The notes: generated by a model not told the origin, from the letters alone. Shown: positions 12,601 to 23,520, counted from the first letter of the stretch. The stretch is DNA of 64,000 nt from Arctopsyche grandis (GCF_051622035.1 NC_135364.1:21727001-21791000), one strand, 5' to 3'. Made by a program: numbers and translations.

Positions 12601-14172
12601 AGATGGGATCACACACTTATACGCGCTATAATATTTTGTTTTAAGACAAAATATGTCTCAATTGGGGTTTATATAATATTATTTCGAAAAAAAAATGATC
12701 ATATTTTTTAAATTTCACCGACATATCGAACAAAAAGAAAACGTTTAATTTTTTAAGAATTTGTGCTATAGATTTTGGTTTATTTTAAATTTTCACCGAT
12801 TTTTATTGATTTCAATTGATTCTTAGTAATTACATACATGATCTCAATTCTCATTGTATTTTTATTTAATTCAAATATCACCGCAGTCCGAGTATTGGTA
12901 TCGAGTATGTTTTGTGATAATTTTTATTACATACCTCCTTTATGTTTCACGTATGATTAGTCTAAAGCCCGGACCCTGAGGGGGCTGTATATTGTTCAAA
13001 TGTTGTAAATGCTTTGTTAAAGGTTTGCCGAACTTTTTTTACAAACGATTTACAACAATTGAACAATAAACGGCACGCTTCCGGTCCTACCTCTAATGAT
13101 TACAATTCAGGAAAAAGTTTGCCTCTTATCCGATCGTTTACATACTTTGCCATATTGGTCATCAATATAAGTAAATGGATCCTCTGCCAATATGATGGTG
13201 CAAAAATATCGTGTAAGACGCGTTTTAAATCTGCCCGGCGAGATAGTCCTTGACGTTTATCAACCGTTTGTTCATCAGTTTTAAACATAATGGCGGTAGT
13301 AAAATAATATAAAATTATTGATATTTTGATTCAAAATAATAATTTTATAAAGAAATTATAGATGTTTTAAAAAAACTTTTTTTTTTATATTTAGGTATTT
13401 TTTTAGTTATAGTAAAATATATCAATAATGATTATATAAAACACAACTATTATAGACAACAGTCGTAAAAACTTCATAAACTCGTTAACCCATTTTTTTT
13501 GTATTGACTAGATACTTGTCCAATCGGCACAGATGTTAAATTGTTCAAAATATATATATGCATATATTTAACACATAAAACCTTATAGGGTGCATTTATT
13601 TCAGAACCACCCCTTGAAGAGATAATATCTTTGTAAAATTAGACATTAATAATTTAGAAAATATCATATTCTCTAACTTCTCCAAGTTTCGCGTAGAAAT
13701 ATGCTCTAGTTAAAAAGTTATTCCATTTTTTGGATACAAAGTGTGTTTTGCGAAAGGTCGCAAATTCGCCCCGTTCTCAAAGTGTTAAAATTCAATCGTA
13801 GAAATGTAAATACTTGGGTAGTGGCTCTGCTTCGGCTTCGCATTCGATTATAAACGGAGTATTTTCTTCGCTGCCCTTTTCCGCTACACGGAAAAGCAAT
13901 TCGGATGTCGACGGTTGTTTAATCATTCGGGGCGGCGATTGATCTTTAAAAATTTAATAAAGGACGATTACTTCATAGCCTGATTATGTCATGGTTAATA
14001 TTTTAAGAATCGTGATAGCATTAAATAGAATTATATTTGTAATAGATATATGATTCAATGTGGTTAAGTGATGACACATTGACTTACACAGAGCATCAAT
14101 CGACGAAAGACAAATTGCCGCAAGAAGGCAAACGTGCAGTAACATTTTATATGACATGATGAGATTCGATAT
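6464..14172 (-). CDS. Nrg: Neuroglian, L1-family cell adhesion molecule
   Basis: Single-pass adhesion protein of axons and epithelial junctions. Exons on the minus strand: 14172-14088 (start ATG at 14157, signal peptide), 13943-13814, 12497-11886, 11808-11618, 11474-11199, 11115-10846, 10761-10480, 10409-10042, 9966-8820, 8739-8529, 8455-8358, then either 8039-7927 or 6627-6464. All junctions are GT-AG and phases close, giving 1255 or 1272 aa. Order: signal peptide MLLHVCLLAAICLSS, six Ig domains (YQCFAEN, YTCDVSN, YGCNATN, YTCHAANK and similar Cys signatures), five fibronectin III domains, a membrane helix (AGWFIGMMLAIAFLLLVLIL, near residue 1130) and a short cytoplasmic tail with the ankyrin-binding FIGQY motif. 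Insect family members have the same plan and length. A 5' UTR exon must lie upstream because 14172 is preceded by an acceptor. Confidence 0.97.
6809..7080 (+). mobile_element. tRNA-derived SINE, copy 1
   Basis: The head has a box A-like TAGCTTGGTAGTTGCG and a box B-like GGGTTCTATCCC; the body includes GCTGCTGGTCAGACTTAG and TTGTTGAAACGGTTCCT. The same head and body recur at 28334 and 47262. It lies between the two alternative neuroglian last exons. A further stretch of SINE tail appears at 7730-7800 after other insertions. Confidence 0.75.
7120..7400 (+). repeat. Dispersed repeat family B, copy 1
   Basis: Matches 43480-43765 in reverse complement across most of its length. Shared words include GTCACAGCTAAACCACTGCC, ATCTATTGAAAATTTATTTA, GTTTTATATTGTTTA and TTTTTACCATTTTTTTT. 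Non-coding and of unknown class. Here it interrupts SINE-derived sequence. Confidence 0.65.
7478..7500. repeat. (TA)n microsatellite
   Basis: About eleven TA units directly abutting the MITE that begins at 7501. Confidence 0.85.
7501..7712 (+). mobile_element. hAT-like MITE, copy 2
   Basis: Begins CAGTGGCGG and ends with the near reverse complement CGCCACT. It is the same family as 2145-2312 in the other orientation. Flanks do not form a clear target duplication because the left side is TA microsatellite. Confidence 0.6.
7846..7905 (-). promoter_or_regulatory. U-rich tract after the proximal neuroglian exon (possible ELAV-type site)
   Basis: In the transcript orientation the first ~80 bases after the proximal stop are runs of 6-8 U separated by A. 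In Drosophila the neuronal RNA-binding protein ELAV controls Neuroglian terminal-exon choice through U-rich sequence near this exon. The placement fits; binding itself is inferred. Confidence 0.4.
7927..8039 (-). CDS. Nrg: Neuroglian proximal alternative last exon
   Basis: The exon follows an acceptor ending at 8040 and joins in phase to the exon ending at 8358. It encodes AGMNEDGSFIGQYGRKRK, a short tail and the C-terminus ATLV, then TAG at 7927-7929. It duplicates the FIGQY motif of the distal exon, so the two are mutually exclusive terminal exons. By analogy with fly Neuroglian this is the shorter, non-neuronal form. Confidence 0.9.
12545..13788. mobile_element. Possible piggyBac-like non-autonomous element in a neuroglian intron
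   Basis: Both ends are TTAA followed by related inverted ends: TTAACTCGTTAGCGACGGGG on the left and, reverse-complemented, TTAACACTTTGAGAACGGGG on the right. TTAA targets and such ends are typical of piggyBac-type MITEs. No transposase was found inside; the interior includes a fragment (about 13072-13100) shared with the MITE at 37011-37160. The ends are diverged, so this is tentative. Confidence 0.35.
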
Positions 14173-14679
14173 CTGAAATGAAAAATAAAATATGATATAA
14201 TTTTTATTCATAAATATTATTCTTATTGGTTAGTTCCATTTATGTTATTATTTATTCTTGTCTAACTTATTATGTGTCAGCCAGAAAAGGAATCCTTAAA
14301 ATTTTATGTAACATTTCAAGGATTCGTCCAAACAAAGGAGGTCGAGCCATTGTCAGACAAAATGTAAAATCAATATATGTCCATACTTTAAAAACATTTT
14401 TTAAAAATACAAAATATACATTTGGAAGTATTTTTATTCAATAAGCCAGATTCGTGAGTAATGTGATAATTTCACAACTTTCTTAGAAAATTAAATTAGA
14501 AATGAAATTAAAAGAAAATTAGAAATTTGTAAACAATTTTTCATCATTACCAGACCCCTTATTAAAACCTTCTAAGAAGTATGCACATTAGGTATATACC
14601 CGCCCTTTCTCATGCAGCTTTATAAAGAGCAGTGGTTGTAAACTTTTCGAAAATATTCGAAAAAAAATTGTGTATAATA

Positions 14680-15293
14680 AAAAATGTTTGGTGCTAGTTT
14701 AGTATGCCTTAGCATGCGATCTACCTTTGAATCGCGTTCGTTTATTTTTTTTTATTTGTATCGTAGCAATAAAAACATATCTCAGCAGTCAACACCTATT
14801 TATTTAAGGGTCAGGATAGGTTAGGTTAAGTTAAGGTTGGCCCTATTCATTTAATATTTTAAAGAGATATGTACCGTCGTTAATGTACAAATAAAGTTAA
14901 ATTTGTAATCATCGTGTATTATTTTTCGCTATAAATGTAATTTTTGTTTTTTAAAGGGCCAACCTTAACTTAGTCTAACCTATCCTGACCCTTAAATAAA
15001 TAGGCGTTGGCTGCTAAGATATGTTTTTTTTTTTCATCAATATTTTCACAAAAAAAAAAAGCATATCTTAGCAGTCAACACCTATTTATTTAAGGGTCAG
15101 GCTAGGTTAGGGTTAAGGTTGGCCCTATTCATTTAAGATTGGGTTGTTAGGGTCGGTATTATTCAGTCTCAGTGTCACACGCGAGAACTGAGACAGTGAG
15201 ACTGCATATTAAAGTAAAAACGTGACGGTAGATCGCATACTAAAGTAGATATGTGCAGGTAGACCGCATACTTAACTAGCACCAAATGTTTTA
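14680..15293. mobile_element. Foldback (long inverted repeat) element
   Basis: The outer arms are reverse complements: ATGTTTGGTGCTAGTTTAG near 14684 against its counterpart near 15270-15292, each followed by GCGATCTACC-type words. Three inner blocks of ~80 bp (14776-14857 plus, 14954-15029 minus, 15059-15141 plus) share CAACACCTATTTATTTAAG and AAGGTTGGCCCTATT. No coding sequence. Class unknown, probably a non-autonomous DNA transposon. Confidence 0.6.
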
Positions 15294-15879
15294 TAAAATT
15301 TCTCAAAAAATGAGAACTATCAATTTGGCATTTTTTTCGAGAAATAATTTTCGAGAAGCAACACTTATCCACAAAATATATGCATGTGTATGTTTTTTGA
15401 ACAAAAGGTTAGCATGAAATGAAATAAAAAAAAAATGTTTCAATTTGTCGACACTCATTGGTTGTGCATGTACAAGAGATCATCCTCAAATACATCCATT
15501 TTTTTGGAAACATGATTTTCAAACAATTTTACTCACACATGCAGCAATCAATACCAAATTTTATACATATGTACTTGAAAAAAAAATGTAAAACACCTTT
15601 TAATATGAGCACAACAGAACTGAGTTGCAGTTTTATTAAATTTCATTCATCAAAAATCTTCAATATAAAATGTTTTAAATGTCAATACAAAGTCAAAACG
15701 AGAATCCACATTCATATTCCAATTAGAGCGTCACATTGTTCTAAATACCAATCAGAAAAATAAAGTAACGAATGAGATTCCAAAAGGATAACACATAGGC
15801 ATATATATATGTGTGAGTCATCGATTTGTATACAAGCATGCCGAAAAACAAGCAGTGGGTAGTCGGAAAGTGTGGAGGT

Positions 15880-16480
15880 GCGATCGAAGGGGAAACCTCT
15901 GAGAAACGCGCAACGATCCGAGGAACCGAACAAGAGATCAGAGTGACGATTGAAGAGCGAAGAGTGCATCAGCTTAAGTTGGTCGGTATTTATATCGGTG
16001 ACGGCGGGAGTGACATCATCGTTAGTTAAATTGGCGGACGCGTCTCGATGCGGTGATGCGGTGATGCGGTGAAGCAACACTGCACACTGAACTCTAACAC
16101 GGAGTAACACGGAGCCCAGAGCTACGGGTGAGATGAGATGAGGCCAAAGTAGGTGAGGGGACGGGGACGGGGTGAAAGAAGTGTCAAATGAGAGGCGATC
16201 GAAGGCGAAAACGACTTACAAGGGCGATCGAAAGCTCGGCTGCGGCGATAGAAGTCCGCCTCCGAGATGTCGACTGGGCGGCGGCTGCGCCCGCACTGTT
16301 TCACCGTCTACTTGCTTACAAGGTGGGGCCCCAATTGTACCAACCTCACACACACCACACCACTCACTGCACAATGCCTACGGTCGTTACTCGTTTGTCG
16401 CTTCGATTCGTTCTCTTCGATGTTTCATGCTAAAACCAGTGCTGGCGTCCAACCTTCTTGAGCTTTTCCGTAGCCTTCGG
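15880..16480 (-). promoter_or_regulatory. GC-rich, CpG-containing block, possible neuroglian promoter/first exon
   Basis: A locally GC-rich island in AT-rich DNA, 1.7 kb upstream of the neuroglian start-codon exon. On the minus strand there is a TATAAATA-like box at about 15988-15996. The start-codon exon needs an upstream non-coding exon, and this is the best candidate nearby. The block also has CGGTGATG direct repeats near 16050. No donor site could be fixed with confidence. Confidence 0.35.
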
Positions 16481-16710
16481 TGTTTAAGGAACATCGACAA
16501 TGAACTGAAAGCGCGCTAATGCTGACGTTTAAAATGCGTCGACAAAGTTTCAGCTTGTTTTTCGATCATTCCATATGTGGTTTTTTGAATGTTAAATTAT
16601 TCCATTTATACGATGAGGTGAATTGAAAAAAATAAAACACTGAAACTGAACTTAAATTTAAAAAAAATCCTTCGAAAATCGATAAAATTTACGATTTTTA
16701 CAAATGTTTA

Positions 16711-16946
16711 ATAATAATAATAATGGCTTTTATTCCAGACGATGAGGAGAATAGTGCAATTTCCAACGCCCATATAAATAATATATAGATAATAAAAAAA
16801 GTATTGAAAAATAGTAAACAAAAAATAAATACATAAGTAAATATATAAATATTACTGATAATAAATAATAATAATAATTATAATAATAAATAAATAATAA
16901 TACTAATAAGTCTAATAATAATAAATAATAGTAATAATAATAATTA
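16711..16946. repeat. (AAT)n-rich low-complexity tract
   Basis: Runs of AAT and AATA at 16711-16725 and 16857-16946, immediately upstream of the truncated retrotransposon. Confidence 0.8.
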
Positions 16947-16984
16947 TGGGCTGGTGAAAATATATTTTTTAGAATTTTTATTGA

Positions 16985-19508
16985 AGTCCCTGTTTTATTG
17001 TTCCTGAGGATAAGTTTCACCCTACGCTCAGTATTGATTTTGATGCTACATGTTCCCATTTAATGTTAAATGATTCTGGGCACAATAGTAATCGTAATTG
17101 TAATTCTGTTAATCATGATTTTTATGGTTGGAAATTTAATAATGTTGACTTTGCTGGCCTGAATTCTGTTTTGTTGGAATCGGAGTGGATTGATCTTTTC
17201 GAGTGCTTGGATGTGAATGCTGCTGTCGAGATATTTAATAGGATTGTGCATTCTTCTTTTAACAAATGCTTTAACAAAAAATTTCCTAAATCCAGAAGAA
17301 TTTTTCCTAGTTGGTTCTCAGCTGAATTAATCGTAGTCATCAGTCGTAAATGTTACTTGCACAAACGCTGGAAGTTCACTAAGGACTCACATGATTACGT
17401 TGAATTCTGTCAGTTGCGTTCTCATTCCAAAAAATTGATCTCAATTTGTCACGCTGACTTCATTAAGAAATGTGAAGATTCCATTTCCATAAACCCAAAA
17501 TTATTTTGGAACTTTATAAATTCTAAACATAATAACAATTCGAATTTGACAATGATGTTCAATGGTGATGAGTCGTTCTCAGGTTCGAAAGATATCGCTA
17601 AGGGTTTTGCTGAGCATTTTAAATCTGCATTTGTAGACTCATTCACTCAATCTTCAAATAATAAGTTTCAAATAAGTCATTCCTTCATTCTGTCAGTATT
17701 TGAATTTAATATCAGTGATATGGAGTATGGGTTCCAGAAGCTGAAACCTAATAGATCTTTTGGTCCTGACTTTATTCCCGATTTTGTTTTAAAGGGATGC
17801 AAGTCCAGTTTGTTATATCCCTTGCTTCATATCTATAATTTATCACTGAAATATTCTCTGTTCCCTGACTCTTGGAAATGCACCAAAGTCACTCCAATTC
17901 ACAAAAATGACGATAAATCTTTTATTAATAATTACAGACCAATAGCCATTGTTTCGGCTCCAGCCAAATTATTCGAAATAATTTTGCAGAGATTACTTTA
18001 TAACCATTGCAGTCGGTTTATCATAGACCAACAGCATGGTTTTCGTTCAGCACGCTCTACGACTACTAATCTTTTGTCTTTCACAAACTTCATTACTAAA
18101 TCGCTAGATGCAGGGCATCAAGTTGATGTGATCTATACCGATTTTGCTAAAGCTTTTGATAAGGTTGATCATTCAATACTTATTAAGAAATTGGCCAATT
18201 TTGGTCTATCGGATAATCTTACTGATTTTTTTACTTCTTATTTAAGTAATCGTCGTCAGTTTGTTTGTTTTGATGGCCATTTCTCTGATGTATACCTCAC
18301 ATCTTCTGGCGTGCCCCAAGGCTCTAATTTGGGACCTTTACTGTTTCTAATATATGTGAATGATATTGGCTCGGTACTTTCAGATTCAAATTTTTTACTA
18401 TATGCTGATGACCTCAAGTTATTCATGAAAATTGATAGTGTTTCTGACTGTGAGGTCCTTCAGAGTAATTTGAACTCTTTATGGTGCTGGGCGACTAATA
18501 ATCATTTACCTCTTAGCGTTAGTAAATGCAATATTATGTCTTTTTCTCGGTCTTCTAACCCCACCTTATATCAGTATAATCTTGGTGGAACTCCACTGTG
18601 TAGAACATTATCCAAAAAAGACCTTGGCGTTACGTTTGAGAGCAGATGGAAGTTTGGTATCCATATTTCCAATATGTGCAATAAAGCTTCAAAGATGCTG
18701 GGTTTCGTTTTACGTAATGCTCACAATTTCAATAATTTAAGAGTTTTGCGTCTTCTTTATAACGCATTGGTCCGAAGCATTTTGGAATCTGATGCCATTA
18801 TATGGAGTCCCAGTGAATTAACTCACTCTCTAAAAATTGAAAGAGTTCAAAGGAAGTTCCTCCGCTATCTATATATGAGGGAGTTTGGATACTACCCTCA
18901 ACTGTTTCCTAGTGCTTTTGTGCAAGGTTCTGTTGGCTATACTTCCCTATCTCATCGGCGGGATATGCATCTTGTGTGTCATTTCTTCAAATTATTAAGA
19001 GGTGATATTTACAACCCAACTATATTGGAAGAAATGAAATTTTGGGTTCCATCTCGCCTCATTGATTATCGATTGCGTCCATTGTTCCAAACTATTAAAG
19101 CAAGAACTAATGTTCTTGCTTTTTCACCAATCGCTCGAGTCTTACGCTGCTTGAATTTGGTCAGCAATCACATTGATATTTTCAATATTTCACCGGATAA
19201 TCTATCCGTATTTTTACTGTTTTTTACTTTTAATTCAATTTAAACTATTTATATGTGTTTTTTTTTTTTGTGTATTATTTTCATTTTTGATTTTTCAATT
19301 TATTAATTCTCAATTTTTCAATTTTTAATTTTTATGTACAATTTTTTAAATGTTTTATTTTATTTGTTTTTCTATTATTGTTGTTTTATTTTTTCTTATG
19401 TATTTGATCTTTTATGTATTGTCTGGCCACAGTGTCATATTGGGGTGACCTGTAAAGACTCTGTGGTATACTTGTATATTAAAATAAATAAATAAATAAA
19501 TAAATAAA
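16985..19508 (+). mobile_element. 5'-truncated non-LTR retrotransposon (jockey/CR1-like)
   Basis: The element has lost most of its endonuclease. An open frame runs from 16985 through the end of the endonuclease linker and a full reverse transcriptase to TAA at 19241-19243. A 3' UTR follows and the element ends in an (AAAT)n tail at about 19480-19508, typical of target-primed insertion. No 5' target duplication could be identified. Confidence 0.85.
17063..19243 (+). CDS. Reverse transcriptase ORF of the non-LTR retrotransposon (N-terminus missing)
   Basis: An intact 726-codon frame from an internal Met; the frame is open back to 16985. Reverse transcriptase motifs occur in order: YRPIAIVSAPAKLFE, QHGFRSARSTTTNLL, DFAKAFDKVDH (first catalytic Asp), SSGVPQGSNLGPLLFLIYVND and the YADD active site. 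A thumb-like and C-terminal region follows; no RNase H domain was seen. The reading frame has no stop, so the insertion may be young, but without the endonuclease it should be immobile. It is a jockey/CR1-type sequence; the exact clade needs a tree. Confidence 0.9.
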   Translation: MLNDSGHNSNRNCNSVNHDFYGWKFNNVDFAGLNSVLLESEWIDLFECLDVNAAVEIFNRIVHSSFNKCFNKKFPKSRRIFPSWFSAELIVVISRKCYLHKRWKFTKDSHDYVEFCQLRSHSKKLISICHADFIKKCEDSISINPKLFWNFINSKHNNNSNLTMMFNGDESFSGSKDIAKGFAEHFKSAFVDSFTQSSNNKFQISHSFILSVFEFNISDMEYGFQKLKPNRSFGPDFIPDFVLKGCKSSLLYPLLHIYNLSLKYSLFPDSWKCTKVTPIHKNDDKSFINNYRPIAIVSAPAKLFEIILQRLLYNHCSRFIIDQQHGFRSARSTTTNLLSFTNFITKSLDAGHQVDVIYTDFAKAFDKVDHSILIKKLANFGLSDNLTDFFTSYLSNRRQFVCFDGHFSDVYLTSSGVPQGSNLGPLLFLIYVNDIGSVLSDSNFLLYADDLKLFMKIDSVSDCEVLQSNLNSLWCWATNNHLPLSVSKCNIMSFSRSSNPTLYQYNLGGTPLCRTLSKKDLGVTFESRWKFGIHISNMCNKASKMLGFVLRNAHNFNNLRVLRLLYNALVRSILESDAIIWSPSELTHSLKIERVQRKFLRYLYMREFGYYPQLFPSAFVQGSVGYTSLSHRRDMHLVCHFFKLLRGDIYNPTILEEMKFWVPSRLIDYRLRPLFQTIKARTNVLAFSPIARVLRCLNLVSNHIDIFNISPDNLSVFLLFFTFNSI

Positions 19509-19616
19509 TATAATTTTTTACAGATTTCTCATGACACAGAACATCTTTTCCAACTAGAGATGTATGGGAACTAGTCTTATTGTGAAGGTCTTCTTCACCA
19601 CCAGTCCGCCATGTAT

Positions 19617-20401
19617 TGTAGACAGATTCGTCTGTGTTCGGTATTAATACAACTATATGTTGAATGTGGTATTTATTTGGTAGTAACACGTATACACAAG
19701 TATGGTTAATTGTTGGTAAAAGTATGTCGTTCAGAGGTCTCTGGATGTGGTAGAGTGTCGCTGGCTCGGCATTCGGCTATGTTCAGCAAGTCTCTGAATA
19801 CGGCAGTGTGTTGCTGGCTCGGTCGGCTGGTTGATCTTCCAAGTCCGTGTAGTGAAGTGGTGGCTGGTCAGGAGCTGGATGTCGACTGGTCTGCTGCTTT
19901 GTGTCGACGCTTGCTGCTGTGGGTCGACTGGCGTTGTTTGGGTTGTACCTCCTTTTATAGTGTTTTTTGAATCGCCTGATCGATGGTGGTGGTTTGTTGA
20001 TGCGTAAGAAAGGAATGCACTTTTGTCGAGGCGTAGAATTTTCTGGAACGCTTGATGGAAGTGGTTATTGATGCGTACGAGCATTTAGTTGTTGATGCGT
20101 ACGAGAGGAATGCTTTCGTCGAGGCGTAGTATTTTCTGGAATGCTTGATGGAAGTGGTCGTACGAGCATTTAGTTGTTGATGCGTACAAGAGGAATGCTT
20201 TCGTCGAGGCGTAGTATTTTCTGGAATGCTTGATGGAAGTGGTCGTACGAGCATTTAGTTGTTGATGCGTACAAGAGGAATTTGCTTTCGTCGAGGCGTA
20301 GTATTTTCTGGAATACTTGATGGTGTTCCGCTCGATGTATTTTGTTGTTGCGGAATATTCTCGAAGGTTTCGATGACGATGACGACGACGAGATTCCTAC
20401 A
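19617..20401 (-). mobile_element. Solo LTR of the TGTAGGAATC family (diverged)
   Basis: Read on the minus strand it begins TGTAGGAATCTCG at 20401 and shares the CAACAACAAA leader, the tandem U3 repeats (four ~80-bp units, 20010-20320), a TATAAAAGGAGG promoter core near 19950 and the GTCGAC-rich downstream part with the LTRs at 21368 and 23787. The 3' end is diverged; I place it at 19617, where the minus strand reads ...CTACA. The flanks (GTAT and GATG) do not match as a target duplication, so the left edge is uncertain. Confidence 0.65.
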
Positions 20402-21363
20402 GATGTTTCCAAATTCCAAAATTCACTATTTTCGATGTAACCAATTGTACAGTATTTTTCAATTTTTGAATGCGGTTTCTTGAATGTATACCTGCGCGTA
20501 CGTATGCTCATTTGTCCTAAACACGCTCAGTACCTGTAGTATGCTCAGTATATGTACGTATGAGCGTACGCTCAGTACTCACGCATACCACTACTAACAA
20601 ATCGCATTAAAGTTTGAATAAAAATACAACATATTTCCAAAAAATCTGATATTATTTTGTCGTCCCGTTCATATCTTCCGTTCAAGTCGATGCGATGATT
20701 ACATAGTCGTAAAATTTTACTTTATTACAATCCACAATTTCAATAAATTGTAGATTATAAGCTAATTTTTACAAAGTTTATCTCAGTTTAATATTTAACC
20801 CACGGTTCAAATGTAAGATTTTTGAGTTATATTATCTATTAAGTATGAAATATGATTAACATCTCAAATGTGCATACATTTGTACACAAAGATATTCGAA
20901 CAAAATTCCGTCTGAAACACATATTTTCTTCTGTTGTATAATTTTAATTGGATATAATATTGTTAAATAATTTAATTATGAATTTTTTTTCAACGAAATA
21001 TATCTGTTTCAACATTCTACACATATTAATGAGTAGTGAATATAAAAACTATAGAGAATACAAAAGGTAAGATACTAATGTCACTAGATTTATTTTTTCA
21101 ATTTAAAAACCATATGATCGAAAACTGTAAACTGAATAATAACTATAACTAAAAATTTCCCCCCATGTATAATATGTATTCCGTTATTTATTCTTTTAAT
21201 TTTGATGTACGTAACTTGAAGTATTCGAAGGTTGAATATTAAGAATTGTCTAACATATTATGTCAAGTTATGCAGTGTTATTCACTAGATCCGAGAAAAA
21301 ATATAATAACTTAAATGTGATTGGAGTGATTTATACACATAGTCGTAATATAAAATATTAATA
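20402..21363. other. AT-rich spacer
   Basis: I see no gene. Short CGCTCAGTA direct repeats lie at 20525-20580; the rest is simple AT-rich sequence. Confidence 0.4.
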
Positions 21364-21367
21364 CGGG

Positions 21368-22282
21368 TGTAGGAATCTCGTCGTCGTCATCGTCATCGAA
21401 ACCTTCGAGAATATTCCGCAACAACAAACTACATTCCCGAAACCCAGACGACATGCACCTGCAGTCATTATATTAAACTCAGGCGGAACGCCCCTACCAG
21501 TCGAGTGGAACCAAAACGGTCGAAACACGCCGCCACCATTAAAATACATCGAGCGGAAAGGCGCCAAGCATTCCAGAAAATTCGACGCCTCGACGAAAAC
21601 AAAATTCCTCTCGTACGCGTCAATAACCACTTCCATCAAGCATTCCAGAAAATTCGACGCCTCGACGAAAACAAAATTCCTTTCGTACGCGTCAATAACC
21701 ACTTCCACCAAGCATTCCAAAAACACTATAAAAGGAGGTACAACCCAAACAACGCCAGTCGACCCACAACAGCAAGCGTCGACACACAGCACCAGACCAG
21801 TCGACCCACAGCAGCAAGCGTCGACACACAGCAGCAGACCAGTCAACATACAGCTCCTGACCAGCCACCACTACACTACGCGGACTTGGAAGATCAACCA
21901 GCCGGACGAGCCAGCAACACACTGCCGTATCCAGAGACCTTCCGTACATAGCTGAATGCTGAGCCAGCGACACTCTACCATATCCAGAGACCGCTGAACG
22001 ACATACTTTTGCCCACAAATACCATACCTTTGTACAACCATAGGCAAACAATAAAACTTTATAAAACTAGCACAACAGTGTTTCGTTAGGCCGGGATACG
22101 GTCAACACACATGTAACCCGCCTACATTGGTACTAATCCGACGTGATCTACGCAACCTTCTGATCATCCAACAGCGCTGTCAACACATCGCTACCCCGCC
22201 TACATTGGTGACCCCATCTTTGAACCACACAACAGTGTTTCGTTAGGCCGGGATACGGTCAACACATCGTACCCCGCCTACA
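21368..22282 (+). repeat. 5' LTR of the non-coding LTR element
   Basis: The LTR has TG...CA ends, two ~75-bp tandem units in U3 (GCATTCCAGAAAATTCGACG repeats), a TATAAAAGG box at 21727-21735, ~36-bp GTCGAC-containing repeats after it, a poly(A) signal at 22050-22055, and a duplicated 3' end in which CCCGCCTACATTGG occurs at about 22122, 22196 and 22273. Confidence 0.9.
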
Positions 22283-22384
22283 TTGGTGACCCCATCTTTG
22301 AACTACGCAGCCTTCATAGCAGTCAACAGCGCAGTCAACACGGCAGCCCACAGTGCAGCCTCCACAACAACCAACAGCCGCCAC

Positions 22385-22560
22385 GACAGCAGTCAACAGC
22401 GCAGCCTACATAGCAGCCCACAGCGCAGCCTACATAGCAGCCTACATCGCAGCCTTCAAAGCAGCCTACATAGCAGCCCACATCGCAGCCTACATAGCAG
22501 CCCACATCGCAGCCTACATAGCAGCCCACAGCGCAGCCTACAAAGCAGCCAACAAACGCC
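22385..22560 (+). repeat. 12-bp tandem repeat in the element interior
   Basis: The unit is CAGCCTACATAG with variants such as CAGCCCACATCG, repeated about 14 times. It stays open in several frames purely because of its period, so the apparent Ala/Tyr/Ile or Ser/Leu-rich proteins are not taken as genes. Confidence 0.85.
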
Positions 22561-23224
22561 ACGACAAGGCAACAGCCAGAAGCCTTCACGCAACCGCAAG
22601 CTTCGAGCAACCACAAGCTTCACGCAACCGCAAGCTTCATGCAACCGCAGACTTCACGCAACCGCAGCCTTCAACGCAGTATACAACGCAGCCCTCAACG
22701 CAGACTTCAAACGCAGTCCGCTACATGTCCCCACAACTAGTGACCATGTCAAACAACTCCGCAGCTTTCGCCACAACAAGACGCAACCCGGAGACAACAA
22801 CCAAATGGATCCACTACTGTTGATCCGCCAGCACCGCTCATCACACCTTCGATGATTCATCACCTCGATGAGTCCACGCAGAACACAGCAGCCTGCACAA
22901 CAGCACCGTCCAGACCGTCACAAACCTTCACTACCATTGTAACGACCGCAACAGTAACATGGTGTGAAAGTACATATGGACCAGCTACCAACACAACCCG
23001 CTGTTGAGTCAACCCACTCCAGCACAACCGGCGAAACAAATCGCCACTGAGCCAACTAGCTCCAACACAACACAGCCGCTGTCGAGACAACTAACTCCAG
23101 CACAACCAGCAAAACGCCTGCACAACAACACCGTCCAGACCACCAACCTTGACTATCAACGTAGCCTAGACAGAATAAGCAACATGATAGAAAAGAACAA
23201 CTTGGACCAGCATGCAACACAACC

Positions 23225-23520
23225 CGCTGTTGAGACAACTAACTCCAGCACAACCAACGAAGACCAGCACTCAACGCACTTCGTCAACCAACGTTCTTCA
23301 CGCAAGTTCCGCTGTCGAGACAACTAACTCCAGCACAACCAACGAAGACCAGCACTCAACGCACTTCGTCAAACAACGTTCTTCACGCAAGACCCGCTGC
23401 CGAGACAACTAACTCCAGCACAACCAACGAAGACCAGCACTCAACGCACTTCGTCAACCAACGTTCTTCACGCAAGACCCGCTGCCGAGACAACTAACTC
23501 CAGCACAACCAGCAAAACAG
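23225..23520 (+). repeat. 85-bp tandem repeat in the element interior
   Basis: Units start at 23225, 23310, 23395 and 23480 (last one partial), each beginning CGCTG(T/C)(T/C)GAGACAAC. The unit head also occurs singly near 22998, 23067 and 23663, showing that the array grew from a dispersed motif. Confidence 0.85.

Noticed and set aside
14776-15141. Interstitial telomeric (TTAGG)n repeat
   Set aside because: AGGTTAGG-type words occur only inside the repeated blocks of the foldback element and are not a TTAGG array.
15826-16519. Several short frames in the GC-rich block upstream of neuroglian
   Set aside because: They overlap on both strands and lack any domain; GC-rich promoter-like DNA yields such frames by chance.
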